From contig NZ_QBFD01000046.1 of NCBI RefSeq assembly GCF_003335585.1, positions 1 through 64,000 on the forward strand: a stretch of 64,000 nt of DNA, given 5' to 3'. Numbering within the stretch: the first letter of the stretch is position 1; every line of letters begins with the position of its first letter. Source of the DNA: Sulfitobacter sp. DFL-14 (lineage in GTDB: Bacteria; Pseudomonadota; Alphaproteobacteria; Rhodobacterales; Rhodobacteraceae). Shown piece after piece: positions 23,967-32,178 of this stretch. The position numbers were made by a program, and so were the translations under genes. The notes below the pieces were generated by a model. The model had not been told where the DNA came from, did not search any database, and worked only from the letters and a program-made list of their open reading frames with translations.

Positions 23967-25139
23967 TTAACTGTTGATATGGGTCGGGGAGGCCGGGTGG
24001 TTGCGCAGCCAGACCGTGACCGCACCCGCCGCGGCCAGTAGCGTCATGGAGAAGGGCAGCACCGCGCAGATCACGCAGACCAGGGCCATGGCGGGCAACA
24101 GCAGCAATGCGGTGCCGCTGGCAAGGTGACGGTCGCGCACCAGCCACAGGCCCAGCAGAAAGGCGGCCATCGGCAGCGCCACGGCCATATCGCCTGCCAT
24201 CTGGGTGGTATGGGCGTGATGCGTGGCCAGTTCGACCTGAACTGCCAGTCCCGCACCCACGGCGGCACCTGCGCCAAAGACGATATAGTGACCATAGCCC
24301 CAGCTCAGCGCGCGGCTCACTCTGGTGGAGGTCAGGTGGTCTTCCTTGCAGAAATAGAGCCACCACAGGGCAAAGGTGATGATGATGCCACAGAAGGCCA
24401 TCCAGATCAGGCCGGGTGAAAGGCCTTCCGCGGTGGCGGTGCTGATCGCCATGGAACCGGCCAGCAGCGACTCGCCCAGCACGATGATGGTCAGCAAGCC
24501 ATAGCGTTCGATGATATGGTGCCGGTGCCACGGGGTGGTGGCGGCACGTTCGGCAAAGACCGGCACCGCCAGTTCAAGTGCAACGCCGAGCACCACCAGC
24601 AGCGCCAGCGGCAGGCCAAGGGCCAGCAGCAAGGGCAGGACCAGCCAGAAGATCTGGGCGATGCCGATGCCCGCCGCATAGCGTCTGGCCGTTCTGGCCC
24701 GCTCCGCATCGCCGCGCGCGGCCCCCAGCCACATCGCGATCATGCCGATCCGCATGATCACATAGCCGATGATCACCACCGTCAGGTTCAGCTCGGTAAA
24801 CAGCAGCGTCTGCCCGGCGGCCATGATCAGCGCGCCGAACATGATGATCATGGTCAAGACGCGGAAGGCAACGGAATCGTCGTCATAGGCCGAGGCGAAC
24901 CAGGTGTAGTTCATCCAGGCCCACCAGATCGCAAAGAACGCCAGCAGATAGCGCGGCAGCCCTTCCAGGGCATGACCTTCGGCAACCGCATGGTGCAGGC
25001 CCGCCGCCGCCGCCGCAATCGCGATGACCGAGACCAGGTCAAAGAACAGCTCCAGCGGTGTCGCCGCCCGATGCGCCTCGGCGCTGTCACGGGGGCGGAA
25101 CACCAGATGGTCGGACAGCAGATCTGACAACCCGCCCAT
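23967..25139 (-). CDS. low temperature requirement protein A (LtrA) family membrane protein
   Basis: This is a polytopic membrane protein of about 390 residues with roughly ten to twelve hydrophobic segments. The LtrA signature is near the N-terminus (ATPLELFFDLVSVIAIAAAA) with WAWMNYTWFASAYD near residue 90. LtrA was first linked to growth of Listeria at low temperature, and its biochemical role is unknown. The ATG at 25139 lies 2 bp after the ilvB stop. An alternative GTG at 25145 would overlap that stop, so translational coupling to ilvB is likely either way. ilvH follows 30 bp downstream. Confidence 0.85.
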   Translation of the reverse strand: MGGLSDLLSDHLVFRPRDSAEAHRAATPLELFFDLVSVIAIAAAAAGLHHAVAEGHALEGLPRYLLAFFAIWWAWMNYTWFASAYDDDSVAFRVLTMIIMFGALIMAAGQTLLFTELNLTVVIIGYVIMRIGMIAMWLGAARGDAERARTARRYAAGIGIAQIFWLVLPLLLALGLPLALLVVLGVALELAVPVFAERAATTPWHRHHIIERYGLLTIIVLGESLLAGSMAISTATAEGLSPGLIWMAFCGIIITFALWWLYFCKEDHLTSTRVSRALSWGYGHYIVFGAGAAVGAGLAVQVELATHHAHTTQMAGDMAVALPMAAFLLGLWLVRDRHLASGTALLLLPAMALVCVICAVLPFSMTLLAAAGAVTVWLRNHPASPTHINS

Positions 25140-25141
25140 GG

Positions 25142-26893
25142 TCACACCAGCACCGAACCCTTGGCGTCGATGACGCCCTGGGTATCGGCTTCGCCCAGAA
25201 GCATTTCGTTATGCGCCTTGCCGCTCGGGATCATCGGGAAGCAGTTTTCGTGCTTTTCGACCAGGCAGTCAAAGATCACCGGCCCGTCGTGGTTGAGCAT
25301 CTCCATGATCGCATCGTCCAGATCGGCGGGATCCTTGCACAGGATGCCCTTGGCCCCGAAGGCCTCGGCCAGTTTCACGAAATCGGGCAGGCTTTCCGAC
25401 CAGGAATGCGAATAGCGTTCGCCGTGCAGCAGCTCCTGCCACTGGCGCACCATGCCCAGACGTTCATTGTTCAGGATGAACTGTTTGACCGGCAGGTTGT
25501 ACTGCATGGCGGTTCCCATTTCCTGCATGTTCATCAGCCAGGATGCTTCGCCCGCCACATTGATCACAAGGGCGTCGGGATGCGCCATCTGCACGCCGAT
25601 GGAGGCGGGGAAGCCATAGCCCATGGTGCCCAGCCCCCCGGAGGTCATCCAGCGGTTCGGGTCCTCAAAGTTCAGGTATTGCGCGGCCCACATCTGGTGC
25701 TGGCCGACCTCGGTACAGATATAGCGGTCGTGATCCTTGGTCAGCGCCTCAAGCCGTTGCAGCGCATATTGCGGCTTGATCGTCTTGCCCGTCTGCTTGA
25801 ACTTGAGGCAATCCACACTGCGCCATTCGTTGATCTGCTGCCACCATTTGGCCAGCGCCTCGCCGTTGGTCTTGCGGCCGCGTGATTTCCAGATCTTCAG
25901 CAGATCCTCCAGCACATGGCCCACATCGCCCATGATCGGGATGTCCACGCGGATGACCTTGTTGATCGAGGACGGGTCGATGTCGATATGCGCTTTCTTC
26001 GACTTGGGGCTGAAGGCGTCGATCACGCCGGTGATCCGGTCGTCGAACCGCGCGCCGATGTTGATCATCAGGTCGCAGCCGTGCATCGCCATGTTCGCCT
26101 CGTAAAGCCCATGCATGCCCAGCATGCCCAGCCACTTTTCACCCGACGCGGGGTAGGCGCCAAGGCCCATGAGCGTGGAGGTGATGGGAAAGCCCGTGGC
26201 CTCCACCAGTTCGCGCAGCAACTGGCTGGCACCGGGGCCGGAGTTGATCACACCGCCGCCGGTATAGAAAACGGGGCGCTTGGCCTTTTCGATGGCGGCG
26301 GCCAGTTCGGTGATCGCCTCCAGGTCGCCCTTGACCTGCGGCTGGTAATGCGAGGTCGAGGGTTTGCGTGCCTCATAGGTGCCGGTGGCGAATTGCACGT
26401 CCTTGGGGATGTCCACCAGAACCGGGCCGGGGCGGCCGCTGGTCGCAACGTGAAAGGCCTCGTGCAGCACGCCCGACAGTTTGTCGGTCTCTTTCACCAG
26501 CCAGTTGTGTTTCGTGCAGGGCCGGGTGATGCCCACGGTATCGGCTTCCTGAAAGGCGTCCGAGCCGATCATGAAGGTCGGCACCTGGCCGGTCAGCACC
26601 ACGATCGGAATGGAATCGAGCAAGGCATCGGTCAGGCCGGTCACCGCATTGGTGGCACCGGGGCCGGAGGTCACCAGAACAACGCCGGGCTTGCCGGTGG
26701 AGCGCGCATAGCCTTCGGCGGCATGCACGGCACCCTGTTCGTGGCGCACCAGAACATGTTTGATCGAGTTTTGCTGAAACACCTCATCATAAATGGGTAG
26801 GACAGCGCCGCCGGGATACCCAAATACGGTATCGACACCCTGATCTATCAGGGCTTGAACGATCATCTTCGCTCCGGTCATTTGGCGTGTCAT
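25142..26893 (-). CDS. ilvB: acetolactate synthase large subunit
   Basis: This 583-residue ThDP enzyme condenses pyruvate with pyruvate or 2-oxobutyrate. The catalytic glutamate follows VFGYPGGAVLPIYDE near residue 20-35 (Glu54 region: VRHEQGAVHAAEGYAR). The ThDP-binding block near 435-465 reads NVAGEASWLMNMQEM, with Glu where many homologues have Asp of GDG. FAD and pyrimidine-domain blocks are intact. GGAG precedes the start. Expression is probably set by the attenuator upstream: promoter, Leu/Val/Ile-rich leader peptide and intrinsic terminator ending 38 bp before the gene. Confidence 0.97.
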   Translation of the reverse strand: MTRQMTGAKMIVQALIDQGVDTVFGYPGGAVLPIYDEVFQQNSIKHVLVRHEQGAVHAAEGYARSTGKPGVVLVTSGPGATNAVTGLTDALLDSIPIVVLTGQVPTFMIGSDAFQEADTVGITRPCTKHNWLVKETDKLSGVLHEAFHVATSGRPGPVLVDIPKDVQFATGTYEARKPSTSHYQPQVKGDLEAITELAAAIEKAKRPVFYTGGGVINSGPGASQLLRELVEATGFPITSTLMGLGAYPASGEKWLGMLGMHGLYEANMAMHGCDLMINIGARFDDRITGVIDAFSPKSKKAHIDIDPSSINKVIRVDIPIMGDVGHVLEDLLKIWKSRGRKTNGEALAKWWQQINEWRSVDCLKFKQTGKTIKPQYALQRLEALTKDHDRYICTEVGQHQMWAAQYLNFEDPNRWMTSGGLGTMGYGFPASIGVQMAHPDALVINVAGEASWLMNMQEMGTAMQYNLPVKQFILNNERLGMVRQWQELLHGERYSHSWSESLPDFVKLAEAFGAKGILCKDPADLDDAIMEMLNHDGPVIFDCLVEKHENCFPMIPSGKAHNEMLLGEADTQGVIDAKGSVLV

Positions 26894-26930
26894 CTGCTTT
26901 TCTCCGTTTCAGCAGGTTCAAGGTGCGCAT

Positions 26931-26955
26931 AAAAAAACCCCCGTTTTGGCGGGGG
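26931..26955 (-). terminator. intrinsic terminator/attenuator of the ilvB leader
   Basis: On the minus strand CCCCCG and CGGGGG enclose CCAAAA and are followed by seven T. It lies between the leader peptide stop (26982) and ilvB (26893). A competing 9-bp stem (GCGCATGGG at 26989-26997 with CCCATGCGC at 26955-26963) overlaps it by one base and includes leader codons 11-14. This is the arrangement expected for ribosome-mediated attenuation. Confidence 0.85.
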
Positions 26956-26981
26956 CGCATGGGTCAGATTATGGTCTACCG

Positions 26982-27029
26982 TTACCGGCCCATGCGCGTG
27001 TGTCCTACAATGACGACTAGTGTGGTCAT
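26982..27029 (-). CDS. ilvB leader peptide (branched-chain amino acid attenuator)
   Basis: This 15-codon frame, too short for normal gene calling, encodes MTTLVVIVGHTRMGR. It has AAAGGAG (27039-27045) 9 nt before the ATG and a TAA at 26982-26984. The run CTA-GTC-GTC-ATT-GTA puts five branched-chain amino acid codons together (Leu-Val-Val-Ile-Val), as in known leader peptides of ilv operons. Shortage of charged tRNA-Leu, -Val or -Ile would stall the ribosome there and favour the alternative stem over the terminator. Sequence features are directly visible, and the mechanism is inferred from known systems. Confidence 0.85.
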   Translation of the reverse strand: MTTLVVIVGHTRMGR

Positions 27030-27057
27030 GCCCTGGGGCTCCTTTAAGCGTGCGGCG

Positions 27058-27086
27058 ACATTATGTTCGTCCGCCGGGAGGGTCAA
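27058..27086 (-). promoter_or_regulatory. promoter of the ilvB leader transcript
   Basis: On the minus strand TTGACC (27081-27086) and TAATGT (27058-27063) are separated by 17 bp. Transcription would begin near 27050, just before the leader ribosome binding site, giving a leader of about 155 nt before ilvB. Confidence 0.7.
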
Positions 27087-27524
27087 CAGGCAAATATCCA
27101 CTTTCGTGTCGTGCGGTGCTGATTTTGCGACATATTGTTGCGCAGTACCTGTTTCAGGCGAAACTTTCGATTCCTGCTTCAGCAGGGATATGCCACCCGT
27201 TCAGGGTTGTTTCCGACATGGGGCGATCCCGGGCCGCGACCCCGAATCCGCTGTGTAACAATTCGTTAGATTTGGGTTGCAAGCGACTGATTCGGCGCGA
27301 AATTGCGGAAATCAGCCCCACCGCTCAGTAATTCATCTGCAGCCTTTGTTTTAGGCGACGAAAACGGCCTGTGGTTACAACTTTTGCGCGAAATCACGCA
27401 TCTTATGGACGTCAAGTCAGAAGAAGGTGTTCCATATCGCGGGTTGAACGCTAAAGTGCGGTTATTCGCAACGATCCGTGGCCCCATTGGCAACACGGGC
27501 ATTCTATCCGGGAGGAATCTACCT
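27087..27524. other. gene-free stretch upstream of the TRAP transporter
   Basis: There is no supported gene here. An open frame extending the TRAP binding-protein gene upstream to 27303 is not credible, because the TAT signal peptide starts at 27525. A 14-bp dyad, CCTGCT-TC-AGCAGG (27173-27186), is the only striking symmetry. It also contains CTGC-N4-GCAG, like the sites before the DUF1127 pair. The region must hold the TRAP promoter, which I cannot place confidently. Confidence 0.5.
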
Positions 27525-28616
27525 ATGGACCGTCGTTCATTTCTGAAGACGTCTGCACTTGGCGGCACCGCTGCCGCCGCGACCACATTGGCCGCACCAG
27601 CCTATGCACAGGGCAAACGCACACTGACAATGGTAACCACTTGGCCCCGCGGCCTTGCCGGTGTCTGGGATTCGGTGGAGCGTGTGGTGCAAAACGTCTC
27701 TGACATTACAGACGGTCAGATCACCATCGATCCGAAAGGTGCAGGCGAACTCGTCGGTGCGTTCGAGGTGTTCGATGCCGTGACCTCTGGCCAGGCCGAC
27801 ATGTATCATGGCGCTGACTACTACTTTACCGGCCAGCACCCCGGTTTCGCCTATTTCACCGCTGTGCCCTTCGGCATGACCGCGCCGGAGATCATGACCT
27901 GGTACTACGGTCAGGACGGCAAGGCGCTGCACCACGAGCTGGGCGAAGTCTTTGGCATCAAGTCCTTCATCGCGGGCCAGACCGGCGCGCAGGGTGGCGG
28001 CTGGTTCCGCAAGGAAATGAAGTCGGCTGCCGATTTCAACGGTCTCAAGTTCCGCATGCCGGGCCTTGGTGGTCAGGCATTGTCCAAGCTGGGCGCTTCC
28101 GTTCAGGTTCTGCCGGGCGGTGAAATCTATCAGGCCCTGTCCACAGGCGCGCTGGATGGCACCGAATGGATCGGCCCCTGGTCCGACGAAAAGCTGGGCC
28201 TGCAGGAAGTCTGCGACTACTACTATCCTGCCGGTTTCCACGAGCCGGGCGCGGCCTTGTCGGTTGCAACCAACCTCGATGTGTTCGAAGGCCTGACACC
28301 CGCGCAGCAACGCGCGATCGAAGTGTCCTGCGCCGATGCGCACCAGCAGAACTATGCGCTGTTCATCGCCAACAACGGCCCGGCGCTGCAACGTCTGAAG
28401 TCTGGCGGCGCGCAGGTTCTGGAATTCTCGGATGACGTCTGGGATGCCTTCGGCAAGGCCTCCGTGGAGGTTCTGAACGAGTTCACCAGCGACGATCTGT
28501 TCAAGAAGATCCACGATTCAGCCCAGAAGTCGATGCGTGAATCCGGCGAATGGCTGGCGGTGTCGGACAGCAAATACGCCAACGAGCGTAACCGCGTGCT
28601 GGCGGCAATGGAGTAA
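27525..28616 (+). CDS. takP: TRAP transporter substrate-binding protein, TakP-like
   Basis: This 363-residue periplasmic binding protein has a twin-arginine signal (MDRRSFLKTSALGG, cleavage after APAYA). The body closely follows the TakP type that binds 2-oxo monocarboxylates such as pyruvate: GGWFRKEMKS with the ligand arginine nearby, GLKFRMPG, GGEIYQALSTGALDGTEW, IGPWSDEKLG and DYYYPAGFHEPG. The closest characterised relative I recall is R. sphaeroides TakP. GGAGGA lies 8 nt before the ATG. First gene of the takPQM operon. A stem-loop follows, separating it from the membrane subunits. Confidence 0.9.
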   Translation: MDRRSFLKTSALGGTAAAATTLAAPAYAQGKRTLTMVTTWPRGLAGVWDSVERVVQNVSDITDGQITIDPKGAGELVGAFEVFDAVTSGQADMYHGADYYFTGQHPGFAYFTAVPFGMTAPEIMTWYYGQDGKALHHELGEVFGIKSFIAGQTGAQGGGWFRKEMKSAADFNGLKFRMPGLGGQALSKLGASVQVLPGGEIYQALSTGALDGTEWIGPWSDEKLGLQEVCDYYYPAGFHEPGAALSVATNLDVFEGLTPAQQRAIEVSCADAHQQNYALFIANNGPALQRLKSGGAQVLEFSDDVWDAFGKASVEVLNEFTSDDLFKKIHDSAQKSMRESGEWLAVSDSKYANERNRVLAAME

Positions 28617-28622
28617 CCTGAT

Positions 28623-28645
28623 GCGGCCCCCCATCCGGGGGCCGC
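28623..28645 (+). terminator. intercistronic stem-loop between takP and takQ
   Basis: The 9-bp arms GCGGCCCCC and GGGGGCCGC enclose CATCC, followed by GTTTCGG. Such structures after binding-protein genes usually stabilise the upstream message or partially terminate, giving more binding protein than membrane subunits. With its weak T-run, partial termination is more likely than full termination. Confidence 0.6.
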
Positions 28646-28730
28646 GTTTCGGTTAGACTTGGCACGGGCTGCGACACCTTTACAGGGTGACGCGGCCTGT
28701 GTTGGCACAATCAAACAGGGGTCCGTCCAG

Positions 28731-29621
28731 ATGCTCGATGGCATACGGTGGTTCTTTTCCAACATCGCGATGGCTTTCTACAACTTCGGCTATGCCGTGA
28801 CCCATCCGGGGCTCTGGCTGGACTGGAGCGACAAGACGGCGATCATGCGGTTTGTCTATTACGGTGCGTCGATCGAATTGTTCTTCGTGATCTTCGACGC
28901 GCTGCTGATCCTCACGCTTGTCTGCGTGCTGCGGCCAAACTTCATGTGGACCGTGGTCCGCGGTCTGGAAGGGCTTGCAAACGGGCTTGGCCGGTTCTTT
29001 GCCTGGGCGGGTCTGCTCATGGTGCTGCAACAGATCATCATCGTCTTCATGCAACGGATTTTTGCCCGGCCCGACATCGTTGTCGGTTTTGGTGTGCCAC
29101 TGCAATTCGACATTTCATGGTATGCCGAAGAGCTGAAGCTCTATAACGCGATGATCATTGTCTTCTGCGTGGCCTATACCTTTGTGCAGGGCGGGCATGT
29201 GCGGGTGGACCTGATCTATGCCGGCGTGAAATTCCGAACCAAAAAGATCCTCGACATGTTCGGCGCGATCTTTTTCATGATGCCTTTTGCTGTGCTTACA
29301 TGGCTTTACGGCTGGTTCTTCATGTGGCGTCACCTGATCGTGCCTAATCCCTCGGCCTCTGACTCCCTTGACCGGCTGGTCAACAAGGCCCGCGCCCTGC
29401 GCTGGAACGTGGAGACAACAGGCTTCAGCCCCAGCGGGTTCAACGGCTACTTCCTGTTCAAGGTCCTGTTGTGCCTGTTCTGCGCCATGGTCTTCCTGCA
29501 AGCGATTGCAGTGGCCTACCGGTCCTGGCGGGAACTCCGTGAAGGCCCGGAAAGCGAAGGCCGCTATCTCGACCGCGACTCGCTCGGCGAGGGCGAAGAA
29601 GCCTATGAAGGCACCCATTAA
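28731..29621 (+). CDS. takQ: TRAP transporter small permease subunit (DctQ/TakQ type)
   Basis: This 296-residue inner-membrane protein is longer than most DctQ subunits (about 160-200). It has four to six hydrophobic segments (about 42-62, 85-105, 150-170, 195-215, 250-270) and the typical GGHVRVDLIYAG block near 155-167. It associates with the large permease to form the Na+-dependent transporter fed by the periplasmic binding protein. ATG 28731 is chosen, with AGGGG upstream. The in-frame ATG at 28659 would add a non-membrane leader and is less likely. The large-subunit gene follows 27 bp downstream. Confidence 0.88.
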   Translation: MLDGIRWFFSNIAMAFYNFGYAVTHPGLWLDWSDKTAIMRFVYYGASIELFFVIFDALLILTLVCVLRPNFMWTVVRGLEGLANGLGRFFAWAGLLMVLQQIIIVFMQRIFARPDIVVGFGVPLQFDISWYAEELKLYNAMIIVFCVAYTFVQGGHVRVDLIYAGVKFRTKKILDMFGAIFFMMPFAVLTWLYGWFFMWRHLIVPNPSASDSLDRLVNKARALRWNVETTGFSPSGFNGYFLFKVLLCLFCAMVFLQAIAVAYRSWRELREGPESEGRYLDRDSLGEGEEAYEGTH

Positions 29622-29648
29622 TTTCGGCAAGTAATCAGGGGACATCCC

Positions 29649-32003
29649 ATGCTGTTTGGTCTGGACGGGGTCGAGGTTGGCCTGCTTATCGTTTTCATCT
29701 GTCTGTTCGGTGGCATCCTTTCGGGGTTCCCGGTGGCCTTTGCCATCGGCGGCGCGGGGATCATCTCTTTCGGGATCATCGCGGCGATGGACAGCGCCGG
29801 TCTGCTGATCCACCAGGCCATCGACACCTCGTCGGATGCCTACCGGGCGCTGGTCGGAACGGGCGTCAAACAAGACGCGATATCCATTTTCCGATACCCT
29901 GACCTGCCACGGGTCGGGCAATCTGTCTTTCCTCAGGGCTGGGAAACAGCGCTGGACCGGAACGTCAGCTTTATCGTGAACCGGATGAACGAACGCGTGC
30001 TCGCAGGCCAAAGCATCGAGACGCTGCTGGCGGTTCTGATGTTCGTGCTGATGGGCATTACCCTGGAACGCTCCAAGATCGCCAATGACCTGCTGACCAC
30101 GATGGCGCGGGTCTTCGGGCCGCTGCCGGGCGGTCTGGCGGTGTCGATCGTGGTTGTGGGCGCCTTCCTTGCGGCCTCCACCGGGATCGTGGGGGCCACG
30201 GTTGTCACCATGGGCCTGCTGGCCCTGCCCACGATGCTGCGCAGCGGCTATTCGCCGGAACTGGCAACAGGTGTCATCGCGGCCTCCGGCACGCTGGGGC
30301 AGATCATTCCGCCTTCCATCGTGATCGTTCTGCTGGGCACGCTTGCGGGTGATCTTTATTCCGCCGCACAGGAGGCACGGGCCACCGCTGCGGGGTGCAG
30401 CGATGCGCTGACCTTCCTGGGGCAACCGGCGGTGGTCTCCGTCGGCACGCTGTTCCAGGCGGCGCTGCTGCCGGGTATTCTGCTGGCGGTGCTCTATGCG
30501 CTTTACGCCTTCTGCTATGCGCTGCTCAACCCCGAGAAGGCCCCGGCAGTCGAACTCGGCACGACCAGCAGCGAAGCGATCACCCGGCGCGAAGCCTTCA
30601 CCTGGTTTGTCGGCGCACCTGTGCTGCTGATTGTCGGGACCATCCTGCTGGGCAACATCGGTGCCGTTGGCAGCCAGTCGACCGTTGTCTCCAGCTTCTC
30701 CGACTCCGGGGATACCGCAAGCCTGCGGACCAATGTGGGTGAGGATTGCCAGACCGCGATGATCGAACTGCACGGGCAGGACAAATGGGACCAGGCCGTG
30801 GCGCAACAGGCCGAGATCGACGCGGCTGGCGGTGTTCAGACCAGTGAGCGGCTGTCGGTTGAAGCCCTTGCAGAGAAAACTGCGGCCAAGATTGCGGCGG
30901 CGGCACCCATCGGCACCGGCGTGGCGATCATCGTCGTGTTGCTGGGCCTGGTGCTGAGCGCCGGTCGGGGCGTGTCGCCCTCTGCCGCCGGCAGGCCGCT
31001 GATCCTCGGTGCAATCGGGCTGGTGCTGATGCTGCTGGTGGACATCCTGCTGATCGGGCCGGTCACCTCGCCCGGGGTGATGGTGCTGCTGATGGCGCTG
31101 CCTTTTGCCCTTGCGATGTACGGGGTGGTCTATGCCACAAAGCTTTGCGCCCGAAACGAGCTGATCCGCGTGGTCTTCCCGCCGCTGATGCTGATCGTTG
31201 CGGTGCTGGGCTCGATCCTGGGCGGGATCACCAACCCGACACCGGCCGCGGCGCTGGGGGCGGGCGGTGCGATCATGCTGGCCGCCTATCGCAAGCTCAA
31301 GGATCAGGACCGCAGCCCCAAGATCATCATCTGGTCGACGCTGGCAATCGTGATCTGCATCCTGGTCGGCGTGAACTTCGACCTGCGGATCAACCAGGAC
31401 GGGGTCAGCTTCGAAAGCTGGGTCGCCTTCTTTGTGGCCTATGCCGCCTATATCTACGCCGTCTTCGGGCTGCTCTTTGCCTGCTGGGTGCTTTATACAT
31501 CCGGAGTGCTGACACCGGTGGTGCGCGAAACGGCCAAGGTCACCTCGATGGTCTTCACCATCCTGATCGGCTCGCAATTGCTGAACCTCGTGGTGATCAG
31601 CTTTGGCGGGGAGCATTACATCCAGCAGTTCCTGCGGTCCTTCGACAACGAGCTGACGGTCTTCCTGCTGGTGATGCTGGTGCTCTTCGTGCTGGGCTTC
31701 GTGCTCGACTTCCTTGAGATCATCTACATCGTGGTGCCCATCGTGGGGCCGGTGATCTATGGCGGCACCTTTGACCCGAAATGGGTGACGATCATGATCG
31801 CGGTCAACCTGCAGACCTCCTTCCTGACACCGCCCTTCGGCTTTGCGCTGTTCTATCTGCGCGGGGTCGCCCCGGCGAGCGTCACGACGCAGCACATCTA
31901 CCGCGGCATTGTGCCCTTCGTGCTGATCCAGGTGGCGGGGCTGGCGATCCTGTGGTTCTTCCCGGCGATTGTCACCATCGTGCCGGAGCTGATGCCGAAC
32001 TGA
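29649..32003 (+). CDS. takM: TRAP transporter large permease subunit (DctM/TakM type)
   Basis: This 784-residue integral membrane protein is far larger than the usual DctM of about 430. Conserved DctM blocks are present (LLAVLMFVLMGITLERSKIANDLL; ASTGIVGATVVTMGLLALP; ASGTLGQIIPPSIVIVLLG; GITNPTPAAALGAGGA). Extra segments interrupt them: a loop at about 65-110, another at about 245-275, and a block at about 330-470 with a hydrophilic stretch plus added membrane helices. It forms the ion-coupled translocation unit. Ribosome site GGGGAC. The operon ends with a 9-bp stem-loop. Confidence 0.9.
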   Translation: MLFGLDGVEVGLLIVFICLFGGILSGFPVAFAIGGAGIISFGIIAAMDSAGLLIHQAIDTSSDAYRALVGTGVKQDAISIFRYPDLPRVGQSVFPQGWETALDRNVSFIVNRMNERVLAGQSIETLLAVLMFVLMGITLERSKIANDLLTTMARVFGPLPGGLAVSIVVVGAFLAASTGIVGATVVTMGLLALPTMLRSGYSPELATGVIAASGTLGQIIPPSIVIVLLGTLAGDLYSAAQEARATAAGCSDALTFLGQPAVVSVGTLFQAALLPGILLAVLYALYAFCYALLNPEKAPAVELGTTSSEAITRREAFTWFVGAPVLLIVGTILLGNIGAVGSQSTVVSSFSDSGDTASLRTNVGEDCQTAMIELHGQDKWDQAVAQQAEIDAAGGVQTSERLSVEALAEKTAAKIAAAAPIGTGVAIIVVLLGLVLSAGRGVSPSAAGRPLILGAIGLVLMLLVDILLIGPVTSPGVMVLLMALPFALAMYGVVYATKLCARNELIRVVFPPLMLIVAVLGSILGGITNPTPAAALGAGGAIMLAAYRKLKDQDRSPKIIIWSTLAIVICILVGVNFDLRINQDGVSFESWVAFFVAYAAYIYAVFGLLFACWVLYTSGVLTPVVRETAKVTSMVFTILIGSQLLNLVVISFGGEHYIQQFLRSFDNELTVFLLVMLVLFVLGFVLDFLEIIYIVVPIVGPVIYGGTFDPKWVTIMIAVNLQTSFLTPPFGFALFYLRGVAPASVTTQHIYRGIVPFVLIQVAGLAILWFFPAIVTIVPELMPN

Positions 32004-32040
32004 GGCGTCGCGCCACCGGGCAGGGGTATTGTCAAAAGGA

Positions 32041-32062
32041 GAGGGCGCCACCGGGCGCCCTC
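32041..32062 (+). terminator. perfect stem-loop after the TRAP operon
   Basis: The arms GAGGGCGCC and GGCGCCCTC enclose ACCG, 38 bp after the takM stop. There is no T-run, so it is a possible factor-dependent or RNA-stabilising end structure. Confidence 0.5.
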
Positions 32063-32178
32063 ATGCGATTCATGGATTGCAGGCAGGCCTTGTCCCGATC
32101 TGCATAACCTCGGGCGGGCTTTGCCCCCGGGCTCTCTGAGTATTTCTGGCATGAAGAAGCGGGCAGGCCCCGGGCCTG

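Noticed and set aside
29115..32051. 978-residue open frame on the minus strand
   Set aside because: It is antisense to takQM, His/Gln/Asp-rich with no domain, and is a typical by-product of high GC codon use. The plus-strand genes have clear TRAP motifs.
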